Shown: in pieces, positions 1 to 6,501 of the stretch | How positions within the stretch are numbered: position 1 is the first letter of the stretch | Layout: every line of letters begins with the position of its first letter | Assembly: GCF_014700075.1 (NCBI RefSeq) | Contig: NZ_JACXBU010000002.1 | Location: 124,001 to 188,000 of the forward strand | Origin: Pseudomonas sp. JM0905a | Lineage (GTDB): Bacteria > Pseudomonadota > Gammaproteobacteria > Pseudomonadales > Pseudomonadaceae | Direction: 5' to 3' | DNA: 64,000 nt | Made by a program: the position numbers and the translations under genes | The notes under the pieces: model-generated | What the model was told of the DNA's origin: nothing | The model's input: only the letters and a program-made list of their open reading frames with translations | Database searches by the model: none

Positions 1-1196
1 CCGCCGCCGAAGTTCTTGGCGATGCGCAGCAGGTCCAGCTCGCGGTCGAACTCGATCTCGAACTCGTTCCAGTCGCTGTAGCCGCTCCACTTCAGGTCGA
101 AGTTGAACTGCCAGCGCTCGAACGGCTTGAGCTTGATGCCGGTGGAGAAGTTGTCCGGGTAGGTCATGTCCAGCGACGCGTTGCCGACTTCCTCGTCGAC
201 GTTGCCGAGGGGGAACAGCGGGCTCAACACCTGACCGAAGAGCGAGGACTGCATGCCGGACCAGAAGCCCTGCCATTGCTTGCTGTAGTCCACCCGGTAC
301 TTGCCCTGCAGGTGCATGCGCGCCTCGCTCTGGTAGGTGGCGCCCCAGGCGAACCAGTCGGTGGGCTCCCAGAGCACGCCGATGTTCCAGGTCGGCGACA
401 GCGACTGCTGCAGGTCGAGGTCCATGTTGGCCAGGGTGTCGAAGGGGCCGATCTTGCCGCCGCAGACGTTGATGATGCCGGAGACGACTTCGCCCAGCCC
501 CGGCAGGCAGAGGAACTCGTTGAACAGCCGCGTCAGGCCAGTGAGGAAGCCCGGGTTGCGGAAGTCCTGGTTGAGCGCCATGGCCTGGTGGGAGAAGCCG
601 ACGGACAGGCCGAACGCCAGCTCGTCGTTCATCTGGTAGCCCACCGAGGGCGAGAAGTAGGTGATGCGCTGCAGGGCCACTTCGCGCCCCTGGTAGCGTG
701 CCGGATCGCTGTCGGAGTCCCGCGAGTAGCCCAGGGCCATGGGCGCGTAGACGTTGGTGGCGAAGGTGAACTTGGATCCCGGCGGATTGATCGACAGGCC
801 CGCCAGCGGTGCGAACAGCACCGGCACTTCGGTCATGCCGCCCATGCCGGGCAGGTACATGGCCGGCGTCAGGGTGCGGCTGCTGGAGTTGGCCACCGGG
901 TCGTCGTCGAAGCCGAGGAAGCCGTAGTCCTCGGGGGCTTCGAACTTGGCGCGGATGTCCATCACCCCGGTGAGAAACTTCACCGTGGTCTGGCGGCCCT
1001 TGAGTTTGGTCAGGGCGGCCGGGTTGTAGTGCACGGCGTCGATCCCCGAAGAATCGGCGGTGATTGCGTTGGCCATGGCCATGGCCTTGGGGTTGCCGAT
1101 GGTCAGGTCGTTGGCCAGTTGGGCCTGGGCCAGCCCCGCCCAGCACAGACCGACCCCGGCGATCGCCCGCGCAAGCGGCGAAAGATGCATGCTCAT
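1..1196 (-). CDS. FadL/OmpP1-family outer-membrane channel (3' end outside window)
   Basis: Outer-membrane beta barrel of the FadL/TodX type, a family that admits long-chain fatty acids or other hydrophobic compounds. The protein opens with a signal peptide ending near LAQA, then the family-typical NDLTIGNPKAMAMANA stretch and the HYNPAALT motif near residue 50. The barrel continues with the FSPSVGYQ and TYPDNFSTG motifs before the gene leaves the window, so about 398 residues are visible. ATG at 1196 gives MSMHLSPL; a second ATG at 1190 is possible. It begins 18 bases after the stop of the upstream barrel gene, so it is probably the last visible member of that operon. The ligand cannot be read from sequence. 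Confidence 0.85.
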   Translation of the reverse strand, partial: MSMHLSPLARAIAGVGLCWAGLAQAQLANDLTIGNPKAMAMANAITADSSGIDAVHYNPAALTKLKGRQTTVKFLTGVMDIRAKFEAPEDYGFLGFDDDPVANSSSRTLTPAMYLPGMGGMTEVPVLFAPLAGLSINPPGSKFTFATNVYAPMALGYSRDSDSDPARYQGREVALQRITYFSPSVGYQMNDELAFGLSVGFSHQAMALNQDFRNPGFLTGLTRLFNEFLCLPGLGEVVSGIINVCGGKIGPFDTLANMDLDLQQSLSPTWNIGVLWEPTDWFAWGATYQSEARMHLQGKYRVDYSKQWQGFWSGMQSSLFGQVLSPLFPLGNVDEEVGNASLDMTYPDNFSTGIKLKPFERWQFNFDLKWSGYSDWNEFEIEFDRELDLLRIAKNFGG

Positions 1197-1214
1197 GAGG
1201 TGTTCGCTCGTCGG

Positions 1215-2219
1215 TTACTGGGCCTTGAGGCCTTTGATATCGAGGGGGACGGAAAGCCCCAGGAGCACGTCGGGCGAATCCTCGGTCATGCCGAAGCCGG
1301 CGTTGACGTTGACGATGTAGTCCGGCGACGTTCGCAGGCCGAGGGAGAAGTTCATGATCGAACTGGTCTGCTCGGTCCCTTCCAGGTTCACGTCGCCGAA
1401 CTCGTAGGTCGGCTTGGTCGTGTAGGCCATCTGGTAGGAAGTGGCCAGGGACACGTCGTAGGACAGCGCATAGGCGAAGCCCATGCTGAAGTTGATGGTG
1501 TCGCCCGGTTCCACGTCCTGCAGGAGGCGCCCGCCGCGCATCTGGTGGATGTCGTGCACCGGCATGTTGTAGGTGTACCCCACCGAGCCGAACAGCACGA
1601 CCGGATCGATCACGTAGGACATGTTGGCGCCCACGCCCAGGCTGTAGTAGCCGTTGCCGGTGGACAGGTCGTTCTCGGAGTTGATGTCGTACGGGCTTTC
1701 GCCGGTGGGCAGGCCGAGGGTGGCGAACAGCGTGGTGACCGGGCGGCCACGGGTGGACGCCCAGGGTTGCCAGCGCAACGACGCGGAGATGTCGCCCAGG
1801 CTGTAGACGTTCAGGTCGCGCTCGGTGTCGTACTTGGCCACGAACGGCAGACGCACACTGAAGGTCAGGTTGTCCCACACCCCGTAGTCGAAGGTGAAGG
1901 AGTTGGTGAAGGTATGTTGGGCCTCGCTCTGGCTGAGCACGCTGTAGACGTTCTGGCCCGTACGGAAGGTTTCGATCTGGGTGTCGCGTACCAGCGAATA
2001 GTCGAAGCCGTAGGTGAGCGTGCGCTCCCCTTTCTTCAGCAGGGTGTAGCTCTTCTCGGAGGCCTGGAACACCTCTTCCAGCGCCTTGGCGCTGTCGGCG
2101 TCGTCGTCCTTCTTGCTCAGCGCGTCACGCGCGTCGTCCACCGAGGTCTCCTCGGCGTGCAGCGGCAGACTGGTACAAAGCACCAGCATGGCCAGCCATG
2201 CGTATTCCCTTGGTCCCAT
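1215..2219 (-). CDS. outer-membrane beta-barrel protein with helical N-terminus (FapF/MetA-pathway-like)
   Basis: A 334-residue exported protein. A signal peptide ends near PLHA (residue 22). An acidic, Lys-rich helical segment follows (about 24-62: SVDDARDALSKKDDDAD onward), then many alternating beta strands that finish with the amphipathic C-terminal strand expected of a barrel. The layout of signal, helical segment and barrel is that of FapF, the outer-membrane pore of the Pseudomonas functional-amyloid system. The barrel itself looks like the phenol-degradation MetA-pathway/transporter family. A GGGGA ribosome site precedes the ATG. It lies 37 bases downstream of a C39 peptidase gene and 18 upstream of a FadL gene. 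I infer a secretion pore for the small protein at 3108-3560; a small-molecule channel is the alternative. Confidence 0.65.
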   Translation of the reverse strand: MGPREYAWLAMLVLCTSLPLHAEETSVDDARDALSKKDDDADSAKALEEVFQASEKSYTLLKKGERTLTYGFDYSLVRDTQIETFRTGQNVYSVLSQSEAQHTFTNSFTFDYGVWDNLTFSVRLPFVAKYDTERDLNVYSLGDISASLRWQPWASTRGRPVTTLFATLGLPTGESPYDINSENDLSTGNGYYSLGVGANMSYVIDPVVLFGSVGYTYNMPVHDIHQMRGGRLLQDVEPGDTINFSMGFAYALSYDVSLATSYQMAYTTKPTYEFGDVNLEGTEQTSSIMNFSLGLRTSPDYIVNVNAGFGMTEDSPDVLLGLSVPLDIKGLKAQ

Positions 2220-2256
2220 GGTGCAATCCCCAGGTCTTTCTTGTTATGAGCGGGTG

Positions 2257-3018
2257 TCACTTGCGGCGGATGTAGCGGATATCGCCCCCCGAACCCAGTT
2301 CGTCGATTTCGTTCTGGGTGAATTTGGTGATCTGCGGAAACTCCTGGAACGCCAGCAGGCTGACGATGCGATCGTCCACCAGGCGCAGGTCGCGCTCGGT
2401 GAGGGCCATGGCGTTCTGTGGTTCATTGCCTGTGGGGAAGATCACGAAGAGGACGTTCTGGTCCCAGATCTCCTCGAAACGGGCACGGGTGAAACTGATG
2501 TTGCCCAGTGCGGGGTCCGCGACGAACACGTGGTCGTTGTAAACGTCGCGCACCACCACGAAATGCTTGAAGCCGCCGTAGTGGATCGGAACGATGGCCG
2601 GATGCTCCAGGGCGTCGAGGTCGGAGAATTCGGCACGGAAGCCGCCGCTCTTGTAGCCCAGGGCGCCGACGAAGCGCTTCATGTCCAGCAGCGAAAAGCC
2701 ACGGCGCTCGACGATCTTGTCGGCTTCGCCATAGCGCAGCAGGCCCTCCATCACCTGGCGTTCTTCCAGATTGCGGCCCAGGTAATAGTCCAGCAGCGAG
2801 GTCAGCGCGGCGGAGCCGCAGCTGTAGTCGTACGCCTGGCGAATGACGTTGCGGAACTGCAACTGGCTCATCGGCTCGACCACGGCCGTTTCGCGATACG
2901 GGCCGTTGGGCGAGAGGGGCTGGCTGATGTTCACCGCACCTTGCGGTTGCGGTTTGGTGTCCACCGCCTGGGTGAAGCCGAACAGGCCGAGCAAACTGCC
3001 AACCAGGATTTCGATCAT
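2257..3018 (-). CDS. C39-family peptidase, exported or membrane-anchored (FapD-like)
   Basis: A 253-residue protein with a single papain-like C39 domain at about 55-195 and no ABC-transporter part. The catalytic set is intact: Gln61 for the oxyanion hole, Cys67 in YDYSCGSAAL, His152 in FKHFVVV and Asp168 in FVADPALGN. The N-terminus is hydrophobic (MIEILVGSLLGLFGF) but lacks positive charge, so it could be a signal peptide or an anchor. Stand-alone C39 proteins occur in the Fap system (FapD) and in clusters annotated Fil. The C-terminal 50 residues are polar and unassigned. It sits between the small surface-type protein gene (90 bases upstream) and the barrel gene, and most simply processes the former during export. 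That role is inference. Confidence 0.75.
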   Translation of the reverse strand: MIEILVGSLLGLFGFTQAVDTKPQPQGAVNISQPLSPNGPYRETAVVEPMSQLQFRNVIRQAYDYSCGSAALTSLLDYYLGRNLEERQVMEGLLRYGEADKIVERRGFSLLDMKRFVGALGYKSGGFRAEFSDLDALEHPAIVPIHYGGFKHFVVVRDVYNDHVFVADPALGNISFTRARFEEIWDQNVLFVIFPTGNEPQNAMALTERDLRLVDDRIVSLLAFQEFPQITKFTQNEIDELGSGGDIRYIRRK

Positions 3019-3049
3019 TGCCGTTCCGACTACTCGACTCTTTTTCGGG

Positions 3050-3080
3050 AAAAGGCCCCGCCGACAGAGTCGGCGAGGCT
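3050..3080 (-). terminator. hairpin between surface-protein and C39 genes (attenuator-like)
   Basis: Seven perfect base pairs (CGCCGAC at 3059-3065 with GTCGGCG at 3069-3075, loop AGA) extend to about twelve with one mismatch. On the minus strand a short run of four T follows. This is a weak intrinsic terminator or an mRNA-end stabiliser. Its position suggests that the upstream small protein is made in excess over the peptidase and barrels. Confidence 0.5.
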
Positions 3081-3107
3081 TTCCGGCTTACAGGATGAAC
3101 GTGCCTA

Positions 3108-3560
3108 TCAGTGGCCCCAGACCTTGATGGTGGAACCGGACATGTTCATGTTGTTGATGGCCAGGGAACCGATGCTGGCGGCGCTGGAGTCGCCGACGCG
3201 GATAGCGCCGACCGACAGCTGGCCGGTAATGGCCGGCAGGCTGATCTGCAGCTTGTCGTTGCCGCCAGCGCCACCGTCGATCACGTCGATCTTCAGCGGG
3301 TCGCTGTCGAGGATGTCGAAGCCGGTGAAGGAAATGGTTTCCAGACGCAGCGTACCGCTGGTGGTGGTGCCACCGCTGGTTTCGGAGTCGGTGTAGACGA
3401 CGCTGCCGATGCTGCCGTTGAAGCTACCGGAGATGCTGATGCCGTCCTGACCGGTCACGCCGGACAGAGCGGAGTCGTCCATGGCCTTGAGGTCGGCCTG
3501 GGCCATGAACGGAGCGGCGAGTACAGCTGCGGCCAGAGCCAGTTGTTTGAAGCTTTTCAT
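3108..3560 (-). CDS. small Sec-exported surface-type protein (DUF6160/FilA-like)
   Basis: A 150-residue protein whose signal peptide (MKSFKQLALAAAVLAAPFMAQA) is followed by LKAMDDSALSGVTGQDGIS and then a Ser/Gly/Thr/Ile-rich beta-type body ending VWGH. It has no cysteines and few aromatics, as expected of a self-assembling or filament-like surface protein. The MDDSALSGVTGQ stretch keeps double-glycine-leader spacing: hydrophobic residues at -12, -7 and -4 and Gly at -2, but Gln at -1. The start chosen is the ATG at 3560 behind GGAG; a TTG five codons upstream overlaps that ribosome site and is unlikely. It is the promoter-proximal gene of an operon with the C39 peptidase, barrel and FadL genes. 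Similar proteins carry the name FilA; function is not established here. Confidence 0.65.
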   Translation of the reverse strand: MKSFKQLALAAAVLAAPFMAQADLKAMDDSALSGVTGQDGISISGSFNGSIGSVVYTDSETSGGTTTSGTLRLETISFTGFDILDSDPLKIDVIDGGAGGNDKLQISLPAITGQLSVGAIRVGDSSAASIGSLAINNMNMSGSTIKVWGH

Positions 3561-3694
3561 TCTTTTTATCTCCAAAGTTCACAGGTGGGTTGCCCCAGGG
3601 CCTGCCGTCGACTCCTGTCATCGGCAGTTGGACCGGCTCACGCCGATCTCCTGGCCGGACACTGCTTCCCTAAGTGCATCCGGCGAGGATTCGT

Positions 3695-3709
3695 GAAGCA
3701 CCATGCTTC
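3695..3709. promoter_or_regulatory. inverted repeat in the promoter region of the surface-protein operon
   Basis: The 229-base gap 3561-3789 must hold the operon promoter. GAAGCA (3695-3700) and TGCTTC (3704-3709) form a perfect 6+3+6 inverted repeat about 140 bases before the start codon, a plausible operator. A second hairpin, AGCCCATC (3751-3758) with GATGGGCT (3775-3782), lies at the end of the regulator gene and has no T run. A G-rich GGGGGAGGGG occurs on the minus strand around 3736-3745. I see no convincing -35/-10 pair. Confidence 0.3.
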
Positions 3710-3789
3710 TCGACCTGGGAACAAAACTACTGAGCCCCTCCCCCGCTGCCAGCCCATCCAAGGGATGGAGGGCAGATGGGCTCCCCACC

Positions 3790-6501
3790 TCAGGCCTCGC
3801 TCAGCAGGCCCATGCTCTTGCCTTTCAATACCGCCTGGGTACGGCTACGCACCCCGAGCTTGGCGAACAGGTTGTGCAGGTGCCACTTGATGGTGGCCTC
3901 CGACAGGTGCACCGCCTGGGCGATGTCGCGATTGGAAAGACCGGCCGCGACGTAGCGCAGGATTTCCCGTTCACGGTGGCTAACGTCTTGATTTTCATCG
4001 AAAGTTTCTGGATCAACGGAGAGCCGGCGGCACTGTTCGCGCAGGCTCTCGGCCACCCCTTGCCAGGCGCCGGCGCGCTTGGGTTCGGCAGTGCGCCAGG
4101 CATTCCAGAGCGGCAATAGCCACAGCGCGTCGTCCTGGAACAGCCGGCGATAGCCGCGATTCCAGGCTTCTTCCAGGGTGTTCTGGAACAGGTTGAAGGC
4201 CTTCTCGCTGTTACCTTTGCGCCAGTACGCCACAGAAAGTAACAGCGACAGGCGCAGGCGACGGTCACGCTGGTGCTCGTCCTGCTGCCGCGCCAGGCAA
4301 TTCTCCAGGCTGGCCTGTGCCCGTTCGGGGCGGCGCTCGGTCAGCGCGAGACGCGCTTCGGTGAGGGCCAGCACAGTGTGAGCGTCGGAGTAACGCGCCA
4401 GGGGCAGCACGGACAGGTGCTGCTGCAGCTGCAGGCAGATACGCTCGGCTTCGTTGGGCCGGCGCAACCAGAGCAGGAACTGCACCTTGCACGCCATGCC
4501 GTGGGCGAAGACCCGTTCATAGCCCGCGCCCTGCAGGCCAGCCAACCATTCGTCGAGCTGGACCAGCGCCTGTTCCGGTTCCCCGGCGAAAAAGCGCGCC
4601 CGCGCCATCACCAACTGGCCGCGGCTGATCAGTTCCACCGGGGTCGCCACATCACGCCAGGTGGTGGCGAGCGGCAGTTCGGCGAGGATCGCCGCCTGGC
4701 GGTCTTGCTCGTACAGGAGGTCGGCATACGCCAGGGCCAGCGGTCCACCTACCCGGCTGCGCCGACCGAACACCCGCTCCACCCGCGCGCGGGCGGTCTC
4801 GGCGATGGCGCGGCCGCGTTCCAGCTCGCCGCTTTCCTTGCAGATCAGCGCCTCGATCAGGCTGGTCATCACGTGCAGGTATTCGCTATCCACCAGTTTG
4901 AGGTTGTCGCGGGCAACGGCGATGGCCTTGGCGGCTTCGCCGAACTCGCCCATCAGCGCATAGGCCGCCGCCTGCACACACGCCAGGCTGGCGCGGAACA
5001 CCGGCTGGTTGTCCGGCACCATGGCGAGCCACTGGCGCGCGACCTTCAGGCAGGCTTCGAGCTTGTCCTGGTAGAGCATCACCAGGGCCTTGAGCACCTG
5101 GGAGGCCGCCAATAGTTCGCCGAGGCCGAAGTGGATCACCTTGCCGCGCCCCTGCAGCAGACGCGTGCTGACTTCCTCGATCAACGCCTCGGACTCGGCG
5201 AAACGCTGCTCGAAAGCCAACTGCCAGGCATAGAAGATCTGGAACACCGGATGCTCGCGGATGACCTCGGCCGGCACCTCCTTGAGCATCGAAAGAATGC
5301 CGTACACGCGGTTGCCAGCGATCAGGCGCGCGCCCTGGCGCTCCAGCATTTGCGCGGCGAAGGCGAAGTCGCGGCCACGCAGGGCGTACTTGATGGCGCG
5401 GTCCGGCATGTCGTGGGCTTCGCACCAGCGGGCGGCGGCGTGCAGTAGGGTTGCCGTGTCGGTCTGGCGCGCCAGCCTGCCCTGGAGGAATTCGGCGAAC
5501 AGGTGGTGATAGCGGAACCACTCGCCCTGCTCGTCCAGGGGAATGATGAAGAGCTGCTCGCGCTGCAACCGCATCAGCATGTCGAAGCCGTCGCGGCGCC
5601 CGGTCAGGGCGTTGCAGAGGTCGGCGCAGAAATCGTCCAGCACCGAGGTCTGTTCGAGGAATTGCTGCAGCGGCGGCGGCAGGCTGTCGAGCACATCCTC
5701 GGTCAGGTAATCGGCGATATTGCGCTCGGTACCGCTCAGGCTGGCGAGGAAGGCCGCGCGGTCCGGGTGCCGGGCCAGCGCCAGGCTCGCCAGATGCAGC
5801 GCGGTGATCCAGCCCTCGGTACGGGCGTGCAGCAGGCGTACCTCGCTGCCCGATAGCGGCAACTGGCGTACTTCACGGAAGTACGCCTCGGTCTCTTCGA
5901 GGGTCAGGCGCAGGTCTTCCGCCTTCAGCAGCAGGGACTCCGACTCGCTGAACAGCATGCGCGGCGTGAAGCGGGTGCTGCTGACCAGGTGGACGTTGGC
6001 CGGCAGGTTCTCGATCAGGTAGCGCGCGCCCTGGTCCAAGGCGACATGGCGGATGCGATGGAAGTCATCGAGCATCAGGTAGAGGTCGCCGTCGATGCGT
6101 TTGAGGTCGCCGACAAAGGCGTCGATCACCGCTTCGATTGGCCAGTTCACCTCGCCTTGCAGCAGCCCGACGGTGTTGCCACCGAAACCGGGCAAGGCGG
6201 CATCCACGGCAGCGACCAGGTATTGCAGTAGGCGCAGCGGCTCGCTGTCGGCTTCGTCGCAGGAGAGCCAGGCGACATGCGCACCATTGGCTTGCAGCTG
6301 CTGGCGGAACAGGCTGAGCACGGTACTTTTGCCGAACCCGGCCGGGGCGCTGAGGACCAGCACACGACGTTGGCGGGCGAGTTTCAGGCGCTCGATCAGG
6401 GCACGACGCGGTAACACCGGACGGCCACCGGCATCGGCCGGGAACAGCTTGGTGCGCAGCAGGGGAATCTGGTGCGGACGTGACGGGCAGAAGTCGGTCA
6501 T
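3790..6501 (-). CDS. MalT-type LuxR-family ATPase regulator (second of tandem pair)
   Basis: A 903-residue transcriptional regulator of the MalT/AlkS type. An N-terminal STAND-class NTPase carries Walker A SAPAGFGKST (51-60) and Walker B LMLDDF (142-147). A long helical TPR-like sensor region spans about 350-820. A C-terminal LuxR helix-turn-helix includes LSNRDIAQAVHLSEATIKWHLHN-type residues, about 840-903. In this family inducer plus ATP drives multimerisation on target promoters. Its ATG overlaps the stop of the upstream paralogue by four bases (ATGA), so the two are translationally coupled. The next genes downstream, after 229 bases, are the surface-protein operon on the same strand, which is the obvious candidate target. 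The inducer is unknown. Confidence 0.9.
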   Translation of the reverse strand: MTDFCPSRPHQIPLLRTKLFPADAGGRPVLPRRALIERLKLARQRRVLVLSAPAGFGKSTVLSLFRQQLQANGAHVAWLSCDEADSEPLRLLQYLVAAVDAALPGFGGNTVGLLQGEVNWPIEAVIDAFVGDLKRIDGDLYLMLDDFHRIRHVALDQGARYLIENLPANVHLVSSTRFTPRMLFSESESLLLKAEDLRLTLEETEAYFREVRQLPLSGSEVRLLHARTEGWITALHLASLALARHPDRAAFLASLSGTERNIADYLTEDVLDSLPPPLQQFLEQTSVLDDFCADLCNALTGRRDGFDMLMRLQREQLFIIPLDEQGEWFRYHHLFAEFLQGRLARQTDTATLLHAAARWCEAHDMPDRAIKYALRGRDFAFAAQMLERQGARLIAGNRVYGILSMLKEVPAEVIREHPVFQIFYAWQLAFEQRFAESEALIEEVSTRLLQGRGKVIHFGLGELLAASQVLKALVMLYQDKLEACLKVARQWLAMVPDNQPVFRASLACVQAAAYALMGEFGEAAKAIAVARDNLKLVDSEYLHVMTSLIEALICKESGELERGRAIAETARARVERVFGRRSRVGGPLALAYADLLYEQDRQAAILAELPLATTWRDVATPVELISRGQLVMARARFFAGEPEQALVQLDEWLAGLQGAGYERVFAHGMACKVQFLLWLRRPNEAERICLQLQQHLSVLPLARYSDAHTVLALTEARLALTERRPERAQASLENCLARQQDEHQRDRRLRLSLLLSVAYWRKGNSEKAFNLFQNTLEEAWNRGYRRLFQDDALWLLPLWNAWRTAEPKRAGAWQGVAESLREQCRRLSVDPETFDENQDVSHREREILRYVAAGLSNRDIAQAVHLSEATIKWHLHNLFAKLGVRSRTQAVLKGKSMGLLSEA

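Noticed and set aside
276-2249. Long plus-strand open frame opposite the FadL and barrel genes
   Set aside because: Composition is GC-driven (runs of Val, His, Gly, Gln) with no domain, and it crosses two well-supported genes on the other strand.
3736-3745. GGGGGAGGGG on the minus strand as a MalT box
   Set aside because: It resembles the E. coli MalT GGA(T/G)GA element only loosely, occurs once, and could be chance in GC-rich DNA.
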